Shown: piece after piece, positions 56,271-64,000 of the stretch | Layout of the letters: every line of letters starts with the position of its first letter | How positions within the stretch are numbered: position 1 is the first letter of the stretch | Source of the DNA: Mercurialis annua | Taxonomy: Eukaryota > Streptophyta > Magnoliopsida > Malpighiales > Euphorbiaceae | Assembly (NCBI RefSeq): GCF_937616625.2 | Contig: NC_065571.1 | Span: 16,618,501-16,682,500, forward strand | Reading direction: 5' to 3' | Length of the DNA stretch: 64,000 nucleotides | Program-made: the position numbers and the translations under genes | Notes under the pieces: model-generated | What the model saw: only the letters and a program-made list of their open reading frames with translations | Told to the model about the DNA's origin: nothing | The model's database searches: none

Positions 56271-56513
56271 ATGTCTTGCGAATATTATGATCATCCTCCG
56301 CCGTCGCTGCCTCTAATACCGCCGGTGAGCATGATTGTTTTAGGACGTGATGGCTACAGTGTTGCTATTAATGTTGATTACGGAAAATGGGTGAAGGAGC
56401 TGCGATTGGAGAAGGAACGGTACTTGATGAATATGGGTCTGGGTTTTAGTTCCTGTACGGGTTTCAATTTTGATTCGGATTATGGTCAAGAAGAAAGGTT
56501 TAATAGAGCATAG
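56271..56513 (+). CDS. Small open reading frame of unknown function inside the MULE
   Basis: 80 codons from ATG 56271 (MSCEYYDHPPPSLPLIPPVS) to TAG. Proline-rich start, then a mixed segment with GYSVAINVDYGKWVKELRLE. Codon composition is more balanced than in the surroundings and it lies just inside the left terminal repeat. It could be a captured host exon or a relic of an element gene. Not recognised; expression not shown. Confidence 0.35.
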   Translation: MSCEYYDHPPPSLPLIPPVSMIVLGRDGYSVAINVDYGKWVKELRLEKERYLMNMGLGFSSCTGFNFDSDYGQEERFNRA

Positions 56514-57519
56514 TATGTGAAAAATGCATAAAGGCAGCATTATTAGTGAACAAAGAATTAATGTTCAGTTCAAGTTCAAGTGATTTTAGTTCAATCAATT
56601 TGTTGTTTTAATTCAGGAAATGTTTAGCAAACTTTATCTTTTTTTTGTAACTTTTTTGTTTAGAAACATATATTGTACTGACCATTGAATTTCAATTGTG
56701 GGAGCCTCAATTCACAATTGAAATTGATAGTGTGTTAACTATAATTACATCAAAATCTATAGTTTGATGCAAATACAAGCACTGTAACTAAAAAGCTTAA
56801 AATATTGTAACTGTGTGTATGCTCAAATGTTTCTGCAACTTATATATCTTTCTATGTTTCTCATTAATTTGATGTTTTTGAAAAAATAGTCGAGGCTTAT
56901 TCATAAATTCTTGAGGACTTTGATTGATGTTCTTTTTGGAGTAGAAATAATTCCAAAAGCAACTAAAAATTTCTCACTATGGTAAGGCAAATTTTATCTC
57001 TGTCCCTCTCTCTTGTGTGTCTATGTTATGTTTTTGTTCATGTTCATGGAAATCAAGATATAAATTATTGTATCTATGATTCGGATTACTTGTCTATAAC
57101 TTTTTCCTTATAAAGTTGACATTTTTCTTATAAATCTGTATTACCTTCTTCTAATCGATTAAAAAAAACCCTTTGGCTGATCTTTTATAGAATACAAGAA
57201 ATAGTTGTAATTGAGATATGAGAGTGTGAAAATGGGCGTCTGGCTTATATAGAGAAGGTTTTAGTGTGTAAGAATGGCGGTCTATATTATTTGAAGAAGT
57301 ATGATATACTTGTTTAGTTTTAACCGTGGACACTTTCTTACAAAAGTTTAATTAATCAATTATGGAAGTTGAAATTTTGAATGAATGGTAGACTTTATCT
57401 TACGTTGCATTTACGCCATACACACTTAACAATTCTATTTTGCTTCTGCTTATTATTTTTATTAGTAACTCTAAAAATTACCCGAAAATTCCGTATGACA
57501 TATTATTTCAGGTATATAT

Positions 57520-58330
57520 AAGATTCACATCAGGTTGTTTTTCAATTTTATAAACTGTCAATTATATTTCACTTAAAAATATTCAGTTTTTATAATAAAT
57601 CATATACCAAAATTCTCTATGTATAAAATATCAGATAAAATTGTAAAGAGTGACACAACAAATTTTGTAAAAAAATAAATTAAGGTAGTTCAGTTGATAC
57701 AGGTTCATATCAGGTTCACATTAGGTTGATTTTTGGTTGTATAGACTGTTAAATACATTTCACTTAGAAGAGATATTCAATTTGTCTATTACACTAAATC
57801 TCAAAGTTTTATCAATATAAAATATCAGTTAAAATTGTAAAAAACAATAAGACAAATTTGATAAAAAAAAATTAAGGTAGTTCAATTGACATAGGTTCAT
57901 ATCCGGTTCACATCAGGTTGATTTTCGGTTTTATAGACTATCAATTACATTTCACTTAAAAGAAATATTTAATTTATATTATACAAAATTTCAAAATTTT
58001 CTCTATAAATGTCATTTAAGATTGTAAAGATTAGTAAGACCAATTTGATTAAAAATTAAATTAAAGTAGTTCAATTGATATAGGTTCACATCAGGTTCAT
58101 ATTAGGTTGATTTTCGGTTTTATAGTTGTCAAATACATTTCACTTAAAAGAGATATTCAATTAGTAGATTACACTAAATCTCAAAATTATCTCGATATAA
58201 AATGTCATTTAAAATTGTAAAGAGCAGTAAGATACAATTGATATAGGTTAATATTAGGTTCACATAAGGTTGATTTTCGGTTTTATAAACTATCAAATAC
58301 ATTTCAATTAAAATAGTTACTCAATTCTAT
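57520..58330. repeat. Tandem array, unit about 190 bp
   Basis: AGGTTCACATCAGGTTGATTTT-type starts recur near 57521, 57712, 57904, 58092 and 58255, each followed by GGTTTTATAGACTGTCAA and ATTTCACTTAAAAGAGATATTCAA variants. About 4.3 diverged copies within the MULE. Confidence 0.88.
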
Positions 58331-58543
58331 AATAAAAATAAAGCAACCGTAAACATCATTTGGAATAAAAGCTACAAAATAAAATTAAAAACCATTAAAT
58401 TCGTAAAACCATACACTAAGATAACAAACAATTTCATTATTTGCCAGCACTTTCTTTCTCTTCGCTGGATCCAAGACCATCACTAGACTTGCCATTTTCT
58501 TTCTAATTTTTGAAAAAAATCATCTAAATGAATGACTTTCCAT

Positions 58544-59190
58544 TCAGCAGATGTCAGAACAATGGACCACAGACTCACCTGAAACCAAATATGAACCTAA
58601 TATTAACCATTTGTGACCACAGTTTATTAATAACAAATGGAAACAGAAATTAATACAAATAGAGACAAATCTGCTCTGACGCAACTTCATCAAAATCTCT
58701 CTGTCAACAGGGATGGATTTTGGAAAAAGTAAAGCTTGCCACTTTAAAATGCGAAAAATGACAACTTCATTAACCAACTGAAGGAAGGAATTCTTCACTT
58801 CCGGACTACACTCATAAAACCAATAAAGAAACACAAGAGGACAACTCTGAAGACGGTAAGTGTATATATGTTCAGCTTCCTTAAGACTATCCGGACCAAA
58901 AATAGCCTTAGGAGACAAACAATCAAAAGTACATTTAAAAACATCAATACCCCACTGGTAATCATTCAACTAATCGAAATCAACAATATCAAATTTTTTT
59001 AATGAAATACTTGTCCAAAATTTCATTAGACACTATTGGGTAACCGTATGTATTGACATCACTGTAACATTTTAAACCTTACACTAAAGTAAACTCCTCA
59101 ATACTGAATTTCAGCCTATGACCTCCGACCTCAAACCACATCTCATACTTATTATATTGCTCTTCCAATAACAAATAATGCAAACAATAA
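58544..59190 (-). pseudogene. DUF1985 (Ulp1/KI-MULE type) relic
   Basis: Two minus-strand segments. Upstream (about 59150-59000): MWFEVGGHRLKFSIEEFTLV, an in-frame stop, then GLKC, which matches the DUF1985 hallmark of RFS..EFALVTGLKC form. Downstream (58969-58544): NDYQWGIDVFKCTFDCL, YRLQSCPLVFLYWFYECSPEV and FRILKWQALLF, corresponding to the later DUF1985 blocks. Stops and a frame break separate them. DUF1985 domains accompany Ulp1-like C48 peptidase genes in plant MULEs; the peptidase domain itself is not seen. Confidence 0.7.
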
Positions 59191-60358
59191 AAATGTTGGA
59201 AAGGTATATTTTACCATCTTACTTCTCTTTGATCTTTACTGTCACTGCCTTCATTAAATGACATTATAATAGCAGATAAGGCTAAACATAAAGACCAAAA
59301 TGAAAATTATTATTTGTGCACACTTTTTATTGGCGTTGATTTGGGGAGCATCATTCACTTTTTAGAAGAAATCAAGGGAGCAATAATGATGTAAATGTTG
59401 CTTCACCAATCTGAAAAATAAAGGCACTATTGTAATTTACATCTTTCATGAACAAACAACAGTACTCATGCCAACATGATGAGAACTGAGTGTTAATCAT
59501 GAAAAATTGAAGTCTACCAACTAATTAATTTAACTCAACTATCTTCTAATCCCTATTAAACGTTTTAAGCTTCATTTGTATACATTTTAGTTTCTAAAGG
59601 CTGTAAAATTGATCGGTTTAAATCCAAACGGTCTGCAAGCATAACTCCAAGAAGAAAAAGCTAAACATCAAACATCCACATCGTTTATCCATCAAAAATG
59701 TCAACAAAGACCATGAAACAACTTGTGAGTCAATAATACTACACATAAGCAAGCCTTTCAGAGCTGCATAACACAAATTTAATTATTTCAATGAACATAA
59801 TTTAATTTCATGGAGAATTGAAATAAATCTTCATTTTTTACAGCTGGGTCTGACTTCAAATCAACTTTATTCTCGTTTGAATCACAATAATTAATTAATC
59901 AAATTCATAGAAAAAACAGCAATCTTACTCATTATTCTCTCTATAATCTTTCTTTCAATGTCGACGTTACCGAGCAAATATACAGGAATAATGGTAAGGG
60001 AAGATAGACGTGAAATATGTTAAGGAGTTTAATAAATAGAAGCTCTAGAGAGGAAGAAACAACGATCAACTAAATTTTTTACTGATGACGACAGCGGAGA
60101 AAGCAGAAAATGGTTGATGAGAGATGAGATTGTTGCGCCGGTGATCCAACCACCGCTGCCTCCGATCTTCCTATTATAGCTTGCTTACTCTCATATTCTA
60201 ATCTGTAATTCCTAAATGAAAGGGTAAATAAGTCTAAAATTAAAATGAGATATACTATGAAAACAACTTTTAAAAAATGAGAGATTTCTGCAAAAAAATA
60301 AATTCTGAGTCGTTAACGTAAAGATTTTAACAATTGAGTTATATGGTGTAATTTTCTC

Positions 60359-60874
60359 TAGTTTTTATTGTGAATTATACTCGGTTATATTTAAATATAA
60401 CCAATGTAATGGTTGTTGGGCTTATGGAAAAGAATTAGTGTTACAATCCCCCTCACCTCTTCTTTTATAAAAGCCACTAAAAATAGAAAATGGACAACAT
60501 AAACTATAAAAAATTACAGTATAAATTCATCAACTGATCACAAAAGAAGTTTCCACATAAAAATTATTTTGGATCTATTCACTAAAAATTTAAAATATAG
60601 ATCAAGATATATAAATGTAATTAAATTAAATTGCATTATAAATTAAGCAAATTATGTGTTTGCGTTACAGTTAATTTGCTTACATAAAAATGATTGAACG
60701 CAAATAAAGAAAACTGGAGATGAAGGTACTTATTGAAACTAAACAGAGATGGTGGACTTCTTTTACAATCTCTCAGTAAAATACGAGCTTCCTGTGAAAA
60801 ATATAATGTATTAAGAATTTAAGATGTTTCGTTATTCTTGAGGGAAATACTTTTACTTAGACTAATTTTATATT
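60359..60874. other. Unassigned intergenic sequence
   Basis: AT-rich spacer between the MULE and the next MITE. No gene or element ends recognised. Confidence 0.4.
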
Positions 60875-61190
60875 GGGTTAATTATATATAAATCACCACC
60901 TTTACATAAAAATTTAAAAATAACATGAATTTTAAAACGTGTCAATATAGGGCATCATCTTTCATTTCTTTTCAAAAACAACATGAGCACATTTTTAGAT
61001 AAAAATTGGCTGATTTGGACACTTAATGGAAGTGCCATGTGTCAAGCCATGTCAGCAAAAACACCATAAAAATTTGCCCATGTTGTTTTTGAAAAGAAAT
61101 AAAAGGTGATGCCCCGAATTAACACGTTTTAAAAAGTCTGTTATTTTTAAAATTTCGTGTAAAGATAATAATTTTATATATAATTAATTC
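60875..61190. mobile_element. MULE-type MITE, 9-bp duplication
   Basis: 316 bp, GGGTTAATTATATATAAATC to TTTATATATAATTAATTC, arms with TTTCATTTCTTTTCAAAAACAA and its complement. TTTTATATT at 60866-60874 and 61191-61199. Confidence 0.88.
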
Positions 61191-61246
61191 TTTTATATTT
61201 TATTTATAGATCTAAACCAATTGAATAATAGAAAGTAAAAATAGTA

Positions 61247-61518
61247 CTCCCTCCGTCCCAATAGAGTTGTCCACTTTGAGAAATTTTTTTGTCCCAAAAC
61301 TCTTGTCCACTTTCAAAAAGTAACTAAATTTTACACTTAATATTCCTATATTATCCCTAATTAAAATCCACTAATAAGTAAATTGAAAGTGGACCCTATA
61401 ATTAATAGGGGTATAACAAGAAAAGTAAGTAAAATTTTATAAAACTCATAAACAATAATTTCTTTTCTTAAACTGTGTGATAAAGGCAAAGTGGACAACT
61501 CTATTGGGACGGAGGGAG
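61247..61518. mobile_element. Stowaway MITE
   Basis: 272 bp, CTCCCTCCGTCCCAATAGAG to CTCTATTGGGACGGAGGGAG, TA at both flanks (61245-61246, 61519-61520). Lies about 110 bp beyond the stop codon of the PERK-like gene. Confidence 0.95.
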
Positions 61519-61625
61519 TAATAAATAAATAAATTTTTCAACATTCAATTTAATTGGATAAATATATGAATAATAAAATATGAATCCGGTTCATGTAAGA
61601 CATTTTCATTCTTGCACTCCAACTA

Positions 61626-63597
61626 TCACTTTCTTCTTGAAGATTTGGGACCTTCCAATGCTTCAACTACCTGCCTCACAATAGATACAAAGAAAAAAAA
61701 CATTATACAAAAACATTCATTTGATCCATGCTTGCTTGCATGTATGGGCTATATTAGTATATAATATATACTATAGAAAATTATAAAAATTGCTTAAAAT
61801 CGGTAATTATTTTTAAAATAAAATTTCATTTTATATCTACTTTTTTTTACTTCATACCTATTTTTTTTTCAACTGTATTAATACATCTAAGATATAAGGT
61901 AATTGTTTATAAAAACGTCAAAGAAAAAAAGGTTATTAATGATGCACGTCATTTCACACTTTAATTTTATTTTGTTGACGTTACTATTATAAATTAGAAT
62001 TTTTTATTTTAAAAAAATTACCATAACATCTCCAAACAAATGTGTATCATGCTGGAATTATTACCTGGCTCATTTGCGGTCGACGTTTTGGATCGTCAAG
62101 GGTACATGCTTCAGCAGAAGATATCATTCGATTCAGTTGATCGTTGTCGTAATGATTCTCCAATTTTGGATCAATAAGATCGCTATAGTTGCGCTGTCTA
62201 AGCTTAGCATTGGCCTGCATTGGTAAATTTTGATGAATAGATAATCTAGTTTCAGTTGTTCAGTTTAAATCGTTTATTAATGGAAGAAAGAATACATACC
62301 CAACCGGCTAGGTTGGTGGGTCCATAGCGACGGCTATCAGTTGCTCGTTTCCCAGTAATTAACTCCCAAAGCACAACACCAAATGAGTAGATATCGGACT
62401 TTACGGTTAGTTCTCTGCTACAGTTATGATATTCAGGAGGCATATAACTGTATTGGAAAAAAAATGCAAAATTGAATCGTTAATTTTTTTATTGTTTAAC
62501 AAACGTATAAATTATTTGATTTTTTATGTTTTTATGAAAAACAAATAAATTTAAAGGTTAAGTTGATTTTTATTTTGACAATTACACTTTTTAATTAGAT
62601 CAACTAACATAAGTAACTAATTAAAGATATAATAATAAATTTGATCAAGTATTAAAAAACAATTGGCTTTCTTAAAAATTAGAAATAAAATTAATAATTA
62701 CTAACATAATCCAATAATTGACAAACTATGAAATACAAAATGGTTTTACCCAAAAGTTCCTTTCATGTCTGTTGACACGTGAGTGGCAGTGTCTGAGAAT
62801 AACTTGGCCAGTCCAAAATCTGCAAGCTGAAAAATAAGAAAATAATCAATACATTCCAATTACATATTGTCATTATTATAATAATCATGTAATATTATTA
62901 AAAATAATTATATGTATATATAGTAACAGTAAATTAATATTCTTTAAGGGTTTTTTTTATTATAGGATTCACTTACCTTTGGTTCAAAGTTATCTTCAAG
63001 AAGAATATTATCAGTTTTGACATCCCTGTGAATAATCCTAGGTTTACCTGAAAATATTAATATTAATAATATAGCTAGAAACTAATGCATATTAATCTTT
63101 TGGGTTAATCTCAATAAAATACCAAACTTTTACGGATTTTTTCAATTATAATCAAATCTTTAAAAATTGTCTATTTTAGCCAATTTTGGGATATTTGAAA
63201 CCTTTTTTAACCATTCGTAACTAAAACCGAAAAATTTGTTTTCGTCAATGAACTAAACTAACTGATTTTGAATGATACAAGATATTTGAAACTTTTTCTA
63301 TTGAAATCATTAAAAATCGGTTAGTTTATCCCATTTAAATTATTCGGTTTTATTCATGAATGACTAGAAAAGATTTCAAATATCTCAAAATTAGCTAAAA
63401 TAGACATTTTTTAAAAAGTTTGGTTATAACTGATAAAATCCGTAAAGGTTTGGTATTTTATTGGAACTAATCCTAATCTTTTAAATAAATCAAAATGAAT
63501 GAACACCTACAGTCTTCATGTAGATATTTCAATCCTTTAGCTGAACCAATAGCAATTTTCATTCTGATTGGCCATTTCATTGCTGATGCAACATTTC
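61626..63597 (-). CDS. PERK-like receptor kinase, C-terminal part (5' end outside window)
   Basis: Minus-strand exons 63597-63511, 63047-62977, 62826-62750, 62447-62300, 62214-62065, 61670-61626, with GT-AG borders and compatible phases; 192 complete codons. Resembles proline-rich extensin-like receptor kinases: [18 protein letters not shown], catalytic loop [26 protein letters not shown], then GTFGYMPPEYH in place of the usual [28 protein letters not shown], the lobe end [16 protein letters not shown], and a very short tail GPKSSRRK before TGA 61628-61626. The glycine loop, catalytic lysine and any extracellular part lie to the right of the window. The frame is intact. The atypical MPPEY and short tail suggest a divergent member; the exact subfamily is uncertain. 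Confidence 0.85.
63102..63473. mobile_element. MULE-type MITE in a PERK-like intron
   Basis: 372 bp, GGGTTAATCTCAATAAAATACC to GGTATTTTATTGGAACTAATCC, exact TAATCTTTT at 63093-63101 and 63474-63482. Located between the exons ending at 63511 and starting at 63047. Confidence 0.9.
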
Positions 63598-64000
63598 CTG
63601 CAATGCCAAATAAACCTGGCTCATAAGTATATTATAAATGATTAATCAAGAAATGGACAAATCCATCTTTAGGTTCCCGTACTTTTATTATTATTTATCT
63701 GACTTTCTTTTAGATTTTTATTTTTACCAAGTCCATGTACTTAATTTATTTTGAATTTTTAGGTCCATTTTTTGATAGAAAAGAGCATGCATTACATTCG
63801 GCCTAAAATATGTGTGAGATCGATTTTTAATGTCCATCTAACTCTACAAGATGCTAAAATAAGCCACATAATCACATTTGAAAGGGACCTAATAAACAGA
63901 AATTTATAAGCATATATAAGGATGTATTGAATAAATTTTTTAAAAAAGAACCGGATAAATAAAAATGTGAAAGTATATAGGGACCTTTTGTTTTTAACCA
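63598..64000 (-). other. Intron of the PERK-like gene
   Basis: Upstream of the 63597 acceptor. No kinase-encoding segment is seen on the minus strand, so the preceding exon is beyond the window edge. Confidence 0.5.

Larger units (their letters stand above)
55912..60358. mobile_element. MULE of 4.4 kb, KI-MULE-like
   Basis: Long diverged terminal inverted repeats (over 120 bp) starting GGGTAATTTACCC and, at the other end, the complement of GAGAAAATTACACC. Exact 9-bp duplication TAGTTTTTA at 55903-55911 and 60359-60367. Carries a decayed DUF1985 reading frame on the minus strand (58544-59190) and a 190-bp tandem array (57520-58330). No mudrA-type transposase recognised. MULEs carrying Ulp1/DUF1985 genes are known as Kaonashi/KI-MULEs. 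Confidence 0.75.

Noticed and set aside
57520..58330. Possible CRISPR-like array
   Set aside because: The units are about 190 bp, diverged along their whole length and contiguous, without unique spacers. It is an ordinary tandem repeat in a eukaryotic transposon.

Overview
This is a transposon-rich stretch of a nuclear genome from a flowering plant, most likely a eudicot. The evidence is GT-AG spliced plant genes (a CRPK1-type kinase, a two-domain plant DJ-1 protein and a PERK-like kinase), Tat-lineage Ty3/gypsy retrotransposon remains, Stowaway, MULE, hAT, Harbinger and Helitron elements, and a plastid-derived insertion. I cannot name the species. Only about 5 kb of the 64 kb is exon of host genes or recognisable host flank; all three host genes lie on the minus strand.

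Left part (1-6.7 kb): a cold-responsive protein kinase 1 (CRPK1)-like gene, whose last exon or exons must lie left of the window. Its introns carry several foldback elements. A 1.4-kb hAT-like element with two nested MITEs sits just upstream of the gene.

6.7-26.7 kb is a nested block of retrotransposons. It holds (i) a degraded Tat-type pol (RNase H plus integrase) whose integrase is split by a 224-bp MITE; (ii) other dispersed repeats; (iii) a young 6.8-kb element (12085-18905) with almost identical 589-bp LTRs and a 5-bp target duplication. That element keeps gag and protease on the minus strand, lacks reverse transcriptase, RNase H and integrase, and carries a spliced, coiled-coil antisense gene on the plus strand; (iv) T-rich tandem-repeat relics of a relative, and a truncated related LTR containing a tRNA-derived SINE.

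26.9-31.2 kb is one 4.26-kb hAT-like element, defined by its termini and an 8-bp duplication. It has swallowed a 1.4-kb MULE-type element with non-TIR cargo, a plastid ycf3 fragment and a Helitron.

31.7-37.5 kb is an eight-exon DJ1A-like gene encoding 397 aa with two DJ-1/PfpI domains. It is followed upstream by two MITEs inserted serially into the same target sequence, one of them carrying a nested hAT element.

39.5-55.5 kb is again mobile DNA: a frameshifted PIF/Harbinger transposase gene hit by a hAT MITE and an LTR-like sequence, four MULE-type MITEs, and two Helitrons lying head to tail. 55.9-60.4 kb is a 4.4-kb MULE carrying a broken DUF1985-type (Ulp1/KI-MULE) reading frame. The right end (61.6-64 kb) holds the 3' two-thirds of a kinase domain of a PERK-like gene that continues beyond the window.

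All exon boundaries were set by eye from GT/AG sites, reading frame and family similarity. Family assignments are from recognition of motifs; no search was run.
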